Under the pieces are notes generated by a model. That model was not told the origin of the DNA and made no database searches. It worked only from the letters and a program-made list of their open reading frames with translations. A stretch of 64,000 nt of DNA from Rhynchopus sp. YZ270_cl-10 (Eukaryota > Euglenozoa > Diplonemea > Diplonemida > Diplonemidae): positions 434,001 through 498,000 of the forward strand of contig OZ037881.1 of assembly GCA_964035575.1 (NCBI GenBank). Direction: 5' to 3'. Position 1 is the first letter of the stretch. Each line of letters opens with the position of its first letter. A program made the translations under genes and the position numbers. This document shows positions 34,637-44,742 of the stretch, one piece after another.

Positions 34637-34792
34637 GGTGGTGGGACGTCGGAGCTGAAAGGCTTACTGTACGAGCGAAGCGAGTGCAGTAAATAACTTG
34701 ATGTGACGAGCGAAGCGAGTCACATCAAGTTCGAGTTGTTGCCACGAGCGAAGCGAGTGGCAACAAGCTTCAGCTTCGACAGGACCACCACC
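34637..34792. repeat. Cloverleaf-forming repeat with three identical loops
   Basis: An outer stem GGTGGTGG and GTCGGAGCTGAA pairs with TTCAGCTTCGAC and CCACCACC. It encloses hairpins at 34664-34692, 34696-34730 and 34736-34767. All three have apex GAGCGAAGCGA but unrelated stems (TTACTG, ACTTGATGTGAC, GTTGCCAC). Confidence 0.75.
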
Positions 34793-34841
34793 GAGGTGAA
34801 GGAAAGTGCACTATTGTGCCAAATACGTAATTTTATTTTAC

Positions 34842-35233
34842 GCGTGAAATAGTCGAGGTGCATTTCTGATATTTACCTGTAAAAGTGGGTACCGTATTGT
34901 GTGACAACATGCTGTAGTGAAGAATCTGCGGGTTTGTGGAATAGTGGCGCGTCATAAAATGGCTCAAAAATCCAAAAAAGCCCTCAGATTGACCAGATCC
35001 AGAAAAAAATTGTCAGGTCAAAATTTCAACCAGAATACGGTAAAGTCGCCCAAAAGTGTGGAGTGAAGAAAAGTAACTTTATTTCACTAGTTAGACTTAC
35101 TTTTCTTCATTCGTCTAGGTCACGCCTGTACAAAATGAGTAGTTTAAAGTGAAAGTGAGTGACATAAAGTCCACTTTACGTCACTCACTTTTACAGGTAA
35201 AAATCAGAAATGCACAGAGACTTTATTTCACTA
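34842..35233. mobile_element. Inverted-repeat element, about 392 bp
   Basis: GTGAAAT, GTGCATTTCTGAT and TTTACCTGTAAAAGTG near the left end recur inverted at 35186-35231. No coding frame. Confidence 0.6.
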
Positions 35234-35545
35234 GTGATATAAAAATATTGGTGTGCTTTTGACCCACCAACGTTTGCTGGACGTCTGTAGCATAACATAA
35301 TTATTTCAAAAAAAAAAAAGAAGATGGGCATGTTCACAGCAGTGTCTGAACGGTGTTGTGCGTGTCGGGTTGCACACACACACCTCGCCCCTTTGCCCTG
35401 TATAGCTTTACTGCCTGCAAAGGTAAAAATGCACGGGATTTTCTTTTGTTTTGCAAAAAGGCAGCGGAAGTACAGAACAGAAACTGCACAAAAAAGAAAT
35501 AACCATTTATTGGATGTGCACTTTACACGAGGGGGGGGGGGGTAC

Positions 35546-35585
35546 TGATTCCGAGCTGCACCATAAAAGATGCAACTCGGAATCA
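35546..35585. repeat. Hairpin
   Basis: TGATTCCGAG and TGCA pair with TGCA and CTCGGAATCA. Confidence 0.7.
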
Positions 35586-35660
35586 TGCCACCCGAGTTAT
35601 GTGAAGTGCGCTTCACATCAATACCAATGACTAAGATAAAAAGCAAATATTAAAGTTTTG

Positions 35661-35695
35661 AAGATGAATGCGCCTCTCTTTGCATACAGACATCT
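35661..35695 (+). repeat. H2 hairpin variant
   Basis: Arms AAGATGAATGC and GCATACAGACATCT, loop GCCTCTCTTT. Confidence 0.6.
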
Positions 35696-36071
35696 AGAAA
35701 AACACCATAAACATAATGTAAGACACATCCACAAAAAATGAAGGCAAATAACCCTTCCTTTGTGTCCGCGAAAAAAAACAAATAAAATTGGAAATTTTTT
35801 AGACGCACACACAAAACAAGAAAAACATGGCAGCTACATAATAAGGAAGAGGGTTGCAGGGTTTAGCCAGTTCTTTTTTTTAAAAAAACTTGGTTGTATT
35901 AGTGACACCCGAGGATGAACTCCACAATACACACCTTTTTTTGTCGAGCAGCTAGTTATCTGGCTATCACCCCTCCCCCATAACAGAAAATAAGTATTGA
36001 CGATAAGAAAAGTTTTTTGGAAGGGTCATTCGTTTGTGTCAATGATGGGGCAAAAAATAAACACCTTTTGT

Positions 36072-36107
36072 AAGATGAACCTAGGTCTCACTGTGCTTCG
36101 TCACCTT
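36072..36107 (+). repeat. H1 hairpin variant
   Basis: AAGATGAACCTAGG, then a CTCACTGTG loop, then CTTCGTCACCTT. Confidence 0.55.
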
Positions 36108-36361
36108 TTTTCGCAAAGAAAAGCTAGAAACAAGAATGTGCCCCTCTCGCGCATGCATGCACATCAGTCAAATGTGCTGAGAGAGGAAGCCTTGTCATCC
36201 CATCAACCATGCTTGCACATCTTGCCACGCAAATAGGGGGAGAAGAAAGGTCGGGGGAAGGGGGCTGTTCGAAGCAAAAAATAAAGGGGCAAATAAACTG
36301 TAGTTGAAAACGCACCTAAAAACGCACCTCTGATTGATTGTGCTACAGATAGTGTAGAAAT

Positions 36362-36450
36362 GTAGTCGAAACGTGCCAAAAACGCAGCTCGGTCGTGCTC
36401 ATGCAAAGAGGAGGGGCGTGAAATGATCCGTACCGTAAGAGAACGGAGGC
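36362..36450 (+). repeat. Family B repeat with CCGTAAGAGA extension
   Basis: AGTCGAAACGTGCC, AAAAACGCAGCTC, GTGCTCATGCAAAG, then CCGTACCGTAAGAGAACGG. The last word occurs again, shortened, at about 50108-50121. Confidence 0.6.
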
Positions 36451-36739
36451 GGTTCACAACCGCTCGTCAGGACACGTAACCTCTTTATACCCCATCCCAA
36501 ACGGCCTGCTATGAATTTGCGAAATTCTTTCAAAAAAACAAACAAACAAACAAAAGAAAGAAAGAAACCTTATCAGGTGTACGCACGCATCTGACAACCT
36601 TGAAAGCTAAAATGTACTGTTCTGGGTGCACACAACCAACCTCAACCGTGACCTACAGTACATTTTTATCGCTCTGGTCCACGCAAAAAGGGAGTTATTT
36701 GTGATAAAATGGAACGGCAAAAAAAAAGGGGGATTTTTA

Positions 36740-36773
36740 AAGATGAACCTAAGCCACTCGGCTTAGTCACCTT
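36740..36773 (+). repeat. H1 hairpin, extended inner stem
   Basis: Arms AAGATGAACCTAAGCC and GGCTTAGTCACCTT, loop ACTC; followed by GATCACA. Confidence 0.75.
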
Positions 36774-37190
36774 GATCACAAAAAAAAAAAAAAATCGAAC
36801 TGAATTTCTGTGGTGGGTTGGGCTGGAAAGCTATTAGTGCAACGCAATAGGGAGTTTATGTTTTTTTTTTTGTTGTTGTTTTGAAAGTGCTTTATGTTCT
36901 GTTTAATTTTTTTTTTTGATTGGTGGCATTGTAGACGTGAAGAAAATTATTGCAACGCAAAGGAGTGAAAAGAGTTGATGATTTCGCAGTGGGGAGGAGG
37001 TAGCATCTTCACACTCCTTACTGTCAAAACAAAACAAAAATAAAAGGAACATTTGACCACAAAACATGCTACCGTTGTTAGGAGGCTACACTACACAGAG
37101 ACGGTGCACATCTTGGAGTGGTGGAGGTGATGAGATCTGAGGGGAAGCCTCCTGAGATGTAAGCAAAGCACTTTCATGCCAACTTTTTCG

Positions 37191-37238
37191 ATTGTTAGAG
37201 TAGTGTATAGTTGCCACAGTTGTGCAATCTCCACTTTC
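37191..37238 (+). repeat. Family E hairpin
   Basis: ATTGTTAGAGTAGTGTATAG, TTGCCACAGTTGTGCAA, TCTCCACTTT. Confidence 0.65.
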
Positions 37239-37757
37239 CATTTAAAATACATTCCCCCCCCCCAAAAAAACTTGAAAGATGAATGTGATATACACACAAA
37301 GTTCAAAACCAAAAACACAGAACGGGAATTATTAGAGTCTTATTTTTTTCTCGCGTGATGATGTGTAATTTGAAAAAAAATGTTGTTGCAACATTAAAAT
37401 GGTGGAAAAATCGTGAGGTAAGCCATACGAGTAAAACCCCCACATCGGTACTAATCCAACATGGTGACCTACACGACGGCAAAGGGGTTCAGACGAATGT
37501 GCCTCTCGACACACTGTCCTATTTTTCTTTCCGGGGGTAAAAAAGGATTTCAGCTGCCAATTGTGCAAACATCACTTTCTTTTTTTTGGAAAGACAAAAA
37601 GAAAAAAAAGGGGGCATCCCTGCCACACTCCTGGGGAAAGGTGTGCTCTCTGTGCCCCCTTGTGGCAAATGGCGAGGTGGCTCCTTCTAGAAGAAACCTT
37701 CGAAAAAAGGGAAACCACCCAAAATGGACTTATCAAATCCAGGGGAAAACGGCACCA

Positions 37758-37870
37758 ACTACCCTAGTGGCTGTATTGTGATATTTTCACATCGTGATAA
37801 CATAATACACGTCACAATACAGCTATATTGTGTAATATGCATTTTGACGGGTAGTTATCACAATATAGCT
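37758..37870. repeat. Complex inverted repeat
   Basis: ACTACCC/GGGTAGT, TGTATTGTGA/TCACAATACA and TATATTGTG/CACAATATA pairs overlap in one segment. Confidence 0.55.
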
Positions 37871-38190
37871 ATTGCTATGGGACCATTGACCAGAAATAAT
37901 ACGAGCAGCCACCCTGCCTCGGCAGGGCACATCCAAACCAAAGGAAAGTTGCAAAGTAAAAAAAAAAAGCCACCATTTTATGGAAAGAGAAAACAGAATG
38001 CAATAAGGGCAAATGAAATGATTATAGATTGATTAGGGGGCAAATCTTAAAAAGACTAATCTGCTCTTTTCCCTCTCTTTTTTGGGTTTCACAAAAAAAG
38101 AAGCAATCAAATCGCAGCAAAAGGGGAAAGCGACGGTGAGGCAACGTTCAAAGTGCAAATACCTCGCCTCGGGACAGCAACGGAGAAGGA

Positions 38191-38250
38191 ACTGTAGTTG
38201 TTGATGCAGGGCAACTACCGACCTACGATGCCAGCCATCCGGATCAAAGC
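38191..38250 (+). repeat. Family C repeat
   Basis: GTTGATGCAGGGCAACTACC, then TACGATGCCAGCCATCCGG. Confidence 0.65.
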
Positions 38251-38402
38251 ACAATAATAAATAATAGTTCTAAACAACCGCCTTTTGTACGGACGCAGGG
38301 TAACAAAACTAGAATGTACTACTTAAATCTAACCCTAAGCCGAGGTAAACCATGTGGTTAAATGAAGGGGCAGTTGTCATGTCTCACGCTATTCAGTGTT
38401 GC

Positions 38403-41236
38403 TTAATGAAACTCAATGGTAACCGGTGTGTAGCGTCGGAGAGAGAGGTAGCTGGCCAGGGTCTGGTACATCTGTGGTTTTTTTTTGATTTTTTTTTTTT
38501 CCTCCATAAAAAATTAAGAAAAATGCAAAAGATTGGATATCGTACCCCATCTGCGGGGGGTCATATCACTTTCCCCCAATGTTTTTAAAAACTTCATACC
38601 GGATCGATGTCGATGGAGACCTTGCGGAAGAGCTCCTCTCCCGCATTCCAATCCTCTTCGTAGATTGCGTCAAGCACTTTGTTCCATACTGCGAAGGGGT
38701 TCTTTTTGCCTGCACTCTCCATTTGGTACATCCATTCCTCATCTGCGTGGACTGCTTCGGCGACGACTTCGTATACACGAATCACATGCTTTTCACAGCG
38801 CTTTCTAAACCATATCGCGTCTACACCCTTCAACACAAACTCCGTTGCAACCTCTCTGAAGGCGTGGTCCGCTGTGATTGAATACCCCTTTCTTCTGCTG
38901 TAGCGTTCCAATGCGACCACCCAGGGCAATACTGACGACATGATTGTCACCTTTTTCAACGAAACGCACCCCATATGCCCAACTCTGGCATCGCCTGATG
39001 CACATGAGGTCGACACTGTTAACGGATGCGCGGAATTTGCGAAGAGCGTTTCCATTCGTTTCCTTGCAGACAACGCTACAGATAGACACTGCTTCTTATG
39101 AGAAGAGATCGGGACAAATGCATTGAAGGTGCCCATCATACGATCTCCCGATACCACATCTGCCACACCTTTTGACCCCTGAAGGCAAGAAAGCAGACCA
39201 GACAGAAGCTTCGAATGCACATCAATAGTGTCAATATCAGACATCATCCTCGTTGTTCCATGCCAATCCTTGACATTGAAGTACACTACCGAAATGCTTT
39301 TCCTACGCAGAATTGCCTCTCCAGTGAGCATCGTGTGTTTGCGTGCAATCGATGTTGCTATGGTATGCTCCCCAGACCCTGCAGAGGAAGTGCCTTGAAT
39401 GGATTTGTCCGTCGCAAGCGAACCCTTTTGGGACTGCTGATCCGTCTCCGACTCCATGGTACCCACTGCAAGCAGCGACTGCGGCATGTAGTTGCGGTAC
39501 TCCACCAGGTTGCGCACCATTTGCTTGAACGATGTCTCCATATTCCCTACCTCGCGGATGCTTGACTGTGTTTTGTATTGATCCACTGCCTCTAGGTTCA
39601 TGATCGCAACGTTCTCCATATCGGACATAAGAGTTTGCAAAGGACGTACAATCAACGTCGTAAAAATACACACCAACACCAACAACACCGATACGGCCCC
39701 AAAGGTGACTGACAACATCAACACCAAAGCACGCTCCTGTTCTTCGTCTGCGCTGTCCCGGTCATTTTGAACCTTAACCTTGATGGCATTGGTGCTCGCA
39801 TCAATCGCATCCATAACAGACTCTCTAGGGACAAGCAAAGTGATGAACCATTTCATCTCTCCCCTCTGGATGAGTTCGATGACAGCCCAGTATTCGGTAC
39901 CGTTCGAAGACGTCCAAGAGTGGAAGTTGTGTTCCTTCACAACCTCGATGTAGGAGGTGTAGTTGTTGACATAGTTCGCAAACACAAAGGCACCGTGCTC
40001 TGCAATGGTGGATGGCACACCACTTCCCTGCACCATGGTGTGCTCTGTGATGTGGATCGCCTTTGAATCGCGCAAATCACCCAAACCAGCGTTGCTTGTA
40101 TTCGCCATATCAAAGATGCGCCCTTTGTTGAATCCAATGACCGACCCAGTACCTCCCCACCAATGGTCCTTCTGGATGCCGTAGAGCAAGCTGCCTTCTG
40201 GCAGGTCTGCATCAGAGAAGATTTGAGAAATGGTTTTCCCATCGATCGCAGTAAGAATGGTCGCAACTCTGTTGTTCTGACGGGGCGAGTAGTTTGTCTG
40301 GTCTACATGCACTGCGGTCTTTGCAACATACATCTTCAACTCCCCAAATGTCGGAAACAACGGTGTATAATGCACTGTGCTAGGGTCGTTCAGTGGCGCA
40401 TCCGGACTGAAGCAGTTATCCCCATGCCTCCCAAGCAACTCCTTCATAGTAGTGGTCATAAGATGCACCATTTGAATCCGGCACGGACCCACCTTCTCAT
40501 CCGCAGAGTAACTCCGCGCAGCGCAGGCTTCATTAGGGTGCTTCATCTCCCCTAGCCTATCAGACTCCCCAAACCACAAAAAATGAGGGTTATCCGTCAG
40601 ATCCCCCCCATACGAAGGAAGGTACGGAGACTTGCTTTCTGTCAACATAATAGGCCTCTCCGCCTCTGCCGCGAGATACCCCATACTAGCATCTGCCTCT
40701 GTGAACGACAGAGACGGACCTACACGGGCTCCGGTGGTTCCGTTGATAAGTTGTGGAAGGAGAAGGATTTGCGCAGAACCTAGGGAACGCAAAACCTGTG
40801 CCTTTGCCCGCATAGCACGTCGCATAAGCGTGCCTATGCTCTGTGGCGTCACAGACTCCGTAGGAGGTGAAGCTTCTATTAATTCAGCCAACTCCTCTAC
40901 CGCCAGGCGTGGTGTCTCAAGGTGAAGCTGCAAACCCGCCGACACCGACGTAATAACCTGATCCAAATAACGTCCACCCAACATACGAATATCACGCTCT
41001 CCAGAGGTCAGGCAGGTTTCGACACTCTCACTCCCTGTCTGCCGGGCCTGTTGTAACAAACTATCCCATGTGCTAATCGCAAGCGTCCCAATGATCCCCC
41101 CAGTACACACAATAAGAAGAACGCAAAGCCCTATAAGAAGTGTTTGGATACCACTAAGGCAAGAGAGTTGGCTGGGTTTGCACTGTACGGAGGTTGTGTC
41201 GGTTTCCTGTTCGTGGGCGAATTCGGAGCTGTGCAT
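38403..41236 (-). CDS. Two-pass membrane receptor with degenerate class III cyclase domain (paralog 3)
   Basis: Exons 38600-41236 and 38403-38471 give 901 residues. The first ATG in frame is at 41236 (MHSSEFAHEQ); a longer frame to 41257 would start with TTG. Unlike its paralogs it has a hydrophilic N-terminal extension of about 28 residues before CLSGIQTLLIGL, the first membrane segment. The ectodomain carries sequons (NGTT, NYTS, NGTE, NYSP). The second membrane segment is near 500-528, followed by EYRNYMPQSLL. Cyclase-like motifs are VVYFNVKDWHGT near 646, VSGDRMMGTFNAF near 690, GDARVGHMGC near 745 and LPWVVALERY near 768. EWMYQMES is near 832. Exon 2 ends YTPVTIEFH. Function is inferred as sensing and signalling; cyclase activity is doubtful because Asn replaces the metal-binding Asp. 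Confidence 0.9.
38472..38599 (-). other. Intron of paralog 3 (128 nt)
   Basis: The donor is CCG followed by GTATGAAG and the acceptor is AAACCACAG. Without splicing the frame stops two codons after the donor (GTA TGA). Exon 2 is 69 nt, phase 0. Confidence 0.85.
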
Positions 41237-41716
41237 TGTAAAAAGGCTTTCTTGCAAAGAACCTTATTCAGCTTAATTGTGCGGTACAAAATCAAAGACA
41301 AAAAAAGGCGAAAATGCGGGGGGGAAAATCACAAAATATAGCAACGTAATGTGATGTACCTGGGGTATGATGGTGTGTTGTATTGTGGGATGAAGGGGGG
41401 CGGGGTTGGGAAGGGGTAGGAGGACAAAGAGGGTGGTGGGAGTTGACAGATATTTGTATGAGAGCTTGGAAAAATGTTTCCTGGCGTTTTTTTTTTTTTT
41501 GGGGGGGGTTTGGTTCTGGGTAGTGTATTTAGAGGCAGGTTGTAAGTGAAGGGAAAGAGACCTGAGATGAATGCTTCTGAGCGCAATACACCTTTGGAAA
41601 GAAAAGCAAATTCAGATTAAAAAGGTAGCAAGCCCCTCCGTGCTTCGCCACCAAAGAGAAAACAAAACAGTGTAAATATTTGGTTCCTTTCGGTAGAAAT
41701 AAATCTATTGCCAAAG

Positions 41717-41823
41717 TACACGGTGGTGAAGTAAATAACTTGACTTGTGGTTTTACTTGTAGTTTCACCGTTGTAAACTACAAGTAAAACCACAAGTCAA
41801 GTTATTTACTTCACCGCCGTGTA
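41717..41823. repeat. 107-bp inverted repeat with 49-bp arms
   Basis: The arms run from TACACGG through GTGAAGTAAATAACTTGAC to TACTTGTAGTTT and back, with one mismatch and a 9-bp spacer. Confidence 0.9.
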
Positions 41824-42179
41824 TGGTGCTATACGGGGGGGCGGGGTTTCACAACTTTTCACAACGTTTCCACACCCACATGACTATGAAAAGTTGGTAC
41901 ACAGTGGTTATATTTTTGAAACCTCCGCTCCCCCCCCGTAGAGCACCAAAATCATGGGCTTGTTTGCTAACGAACTGCTTATCTTGCTTTCGAGGTAGCA
42001 CCGCCCTACTTGACACCCAAGAAATGATTAAGAATTAGAGAGAAATGAAGCGTTACAGGTGAAACAGATGTACATGAATCTCACGCGACACACATGATGC
42101 AATGGAAGTTGGACACAAGACACATCGTGGAAGATGTGGCTTGCAAGAAATGGAGTAAACAAAAGATAAGAAAATTTGA

Positions 42180-42211
42180 AAGATGAATATGCCTTCATGA
42201 ACACACATCTT
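42180..42211 (+). repeat. H2 hairpin variant
   Basis: Arms AAGATGAATATGC and ACACACATCTT around CTTCATGA. Confidence 0.55.
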
Positions 42212-42914
42212 TACGACTAAGAAAGAAAAGTACAAAAAAAAAGTACAAAAAAAAAATATACAGACACGTGGTTAATACCGAAGAGTTTGGTGGAAATTCG
42301 TACATTAAGTAAGTCTTAAGAGGGTTGAAAAAAACAGTACAGCAAAACGCCTCTCAAACCGTTAAAAGAGAGAAAAAGTTGGTGGTGATAAGCCTCCGTT
42401 GCTTGCCAGCATTATTGAATAATGTATACCATGTAGTTATCGTCAGTGATCTACACGCATCGCGAAGAGAGAAAAAAAAGGGGGGGAAAGTCTTTCAAAT
42501 GCATATTCCGTAACTGTAACGTATATGGACAGTAAAAATGGTAAATGGTGCAGTTTGCCAAAAAAAATTCCAAAAGTTCCAGAATTTTGATGGTCCAGAT
42601 TATTTACGGTCCATATATTCTACGGTTACGGTACTTTCAATGGAGAAACAGAAAGCATTTGAGAAAGTCTGGGAAAAAATGAACGGGAAAATATCTGAGA
42701 AACGATTATTTTTTAGTCGCAAGCATCTGAACTCGAAGAGAGAAGCTCAACCTGCGATTATTGTAAATACAGAAAAAGCACAATGAAAGGGAACACAACA
42801 GAGAATACCCACAGGGAGGGAGTGGGAGTCGCCGTCCTCCTTTGCGCACAACACTACCAAACAAATGGAGCAAAAATGGAGCACATCACAAAAAAAAAAG
42901 GAAAGAAAACTGGT

Positions 42915-42944
42915 AAGATGAACGTACCTCTCGTGTACACATCT
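42915..42944 (+). repeat. H2 hairpin, re-paired stem
   Basis: Arms AAGATGAACGTAC and GTACACATCT, loop CTCTCGT. It forms the start of a family G copy. Confidence 0.75.
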
Positions 42945-43080
42945 CTTTTACCACTATCGGCATCGTGCTGGAACACGCTGGGGGTTTGGAATTCCCTTAT
43001 TATTTGACTGTCTTCATCGCAGAGACAGTTCTTCGGGATGACGTTGTTTACCTTGCTTATACTACAGGTTAAGGCACGGT
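42915..43080 (+). repeat. Family G repeat, about 170 bp
   Basis: Starts with an H2 hairpin, then TTTTACCACTATCGG, a GCTGGAACACGC stem, and GCAGAGACAGTTCTTCGGG, ending ACTACAGGTTAAGG. Confidence 0.7.
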
Positions 43081-43603
43081 ATATTTGCCTCTAGCAAAAG
43101 AAATAAATAAAGAAAACTGGAGATGAAGTATACCCCCCTATGCACCCATCTTTAGACGGAAAAGACATCGCACATGAGAAATTATCTAGATTGAAATCAG
43201 ATAGAACGAAAGAACTGCGTCCCCCTCCCCCCCTTGCGGGGCGGGGTATGGGATATGAGTCACTACCGTCTGATGGATGATATCAGCAGCATTTGACAGT
43301 TGGCCAGGACGCGTTGCGCTTTATGTGTTGATGACAGATGTGATATTATTTTGCAGGACGAACCATCACAGAAAAAGGTACGTATGATATGGAGGTGAAC
43401 TCACTAACGAGAAAGTTGAACACTGCAAACGACTCACCTAAAAAAAAAAGTAGTCCGGGTATTGTACTTTCGCACTGCCGGATTTTTTAAAAATAAGCGG
43501 CTCGCTAGCATCATGGGTATGCTGTGTTGCCCCTTGCTGTTGTAAAGAGAAAATAATACTAAAATGTAATGTGCTTATAATGCACATTATTCCGGAAAAG
43601 CAA

Positions 43604-43637
43604 CGTTGAAAGTGCAGAACGCCTTTGCGCAGGCACA
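43604..43637 (+). repeat. Family B repeat, minimal
   Basis: GTTGAAAGTGCAGAACGCCT, then TGCGCAGGCAC; stems GTGC/GCAC and GCCT/AGGC. Confidence 0.65.
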
Positions 43638-43646
43638 AAAGGTAGC

Positions 43647-43690
43647 TTAAAATACAAAACACTATCGTGACAGTAGACCTTGGCGCATGA
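43647..43690 (+). repeat. Family F repeat
   Basis: TTAAAATACAAAACACTATC, GTGACAGTAGACCTTGG. Confidence 0.55.
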
Positions 43691-43908
43691 AAAATAAAAT
43701 AAAACAAAAAGTGTTCATGTGCACAAGGATAGGAAGTGATGTATTGACAGTCTGTTCATCGTTGGTTGGAATAAACAGATTTCTTGGTCGAGTTGGGTTT
43801 GGTTTTGGGAGGTGGTATAGCAAGGCTAGCAAACACTAGAGAGGGTTGGCAAAAGGCGATCTTCAGACCTGGCTTTGGTGCCTCTTGGTGGCAAAAGAAA
43901 ATTGTTAT

Positions 43909-43942
43909 AAGATGATCCTAAGCGTCACGTGCTTAGTCACCT
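43909..43942 (+). repeat. H1 hairpin
   Basis: Arms AAGATGATCCTAAGC and GCTTAGTCACCT, loop GTCACGT. Confidence 0.75.
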
Positions 43943-44292
43943 ACGAAAAAAAAATTTTTAAACGCTGAATCTGTTGTGTTCTCCACCACGGCTTCGTTCC
44001 ATCTCCAAATGGAGTATGGAGTGTACTAGAAAGAGTGTAGGGTTTTCCCATAGACCCAAAGCCCCCTGTTGCTCCCCTAAAAGGGAAAGTGGTGTTGCAG
44101 ATGACATCAATTTTGTGTATATAATTGGTGTTATTATAGGTTCAATTCAGGACAGAAGCATAGTGTTGAAAAGACTTTTTTTTTTTGAAAACACACTGCT
44201 GAGAAAAGTGTGAAAACAAAGGGGGGTAAAGATGACAACAAAAAACGATCTGCAGAAGAATGTATCTTTCACAGACCCTACAAAAAAGAGAG

Positions 44293-44377
44293 AAGTTGAA
44301 AGTGCAAAACGCCTCGGATATCGACGGTCGCAGGGTATTACTTCACCATGGGTGTATCGAAACCCCCAAGAGGGGCC
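44293..44377 (+). repeat. Family B repeat with T-arm-like end
   Basis: GTTGAAAGTGCAAAACGCC followed by GGTGTATCGAAACCCCC. Confidence 0.6.
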
Positions 44378-44450
44378 ACTTGGTTGACATCATATATTCA
44401 CACGATTCCACAGGAAAAGGCGGTGCTCTGGCATATTAATCACCTCAGCA

Positions 44451-44633
44451 CACGGTGGCCAGTTTGATGTGGGAGAGCGTTAAAAAGTGGACGAAAATAC
44501 AGGTTGAGAATTGCTCTCCCGCGGGAGGGCGTCTGGGAGAGCGTCTCCACACCCGGTGGCTTTTTGGGAGAGCATACGCTCTCCCAAAAAACGTCAAATT
44601 TTTGACGCTCTCCCGCTCAAACTGGCCACCGTG
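44451..44633. repeat. 183-bp inverted-repeat element
   Basis: The ends CACGGTGGCCAGTTTGA are exact inverted repeats. GGGAGAGCGT-like words recur inside in both orientations, including GGGAGAGCATACGCTCTCCC. Confidence 0.8.
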
Positions 44634-44742
44634 CACAAAAAGAAAAAGCAGGGGCAAAAAAATCGAAGTATTTATTCCATTACCCAGGCTAGGCTCGCCC
44701 TTTTGATAAAGTATCAACAAAGACAAGCCACACGCGGTAATA

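Larger units (their letters stand above)
28497..38402. other. Spacer C, no supported gene
   Basis: Holds two adjacent family B repeats, three minus-oriented copies of the 260-bp family, GC-rich perfect hairpins, a large palindrome, a cloverleaf-like structure, an inverted-repeat element at 34842-35233 and many hairpins. No protein-like frame is supported. Confidence 0.72.
41237..44742. other. Spacer D, no supported gene
   Basis: The shortest spacer between paralogs. It holds a 107-bp near-perfect inverted repeat, a 183-bp inverted-repeat element with GGGAGAGCGT words, a copy of the 170-bp family G and several hairpins. 43160-43400 shows nothing recognisable. Confidence 0.7.
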
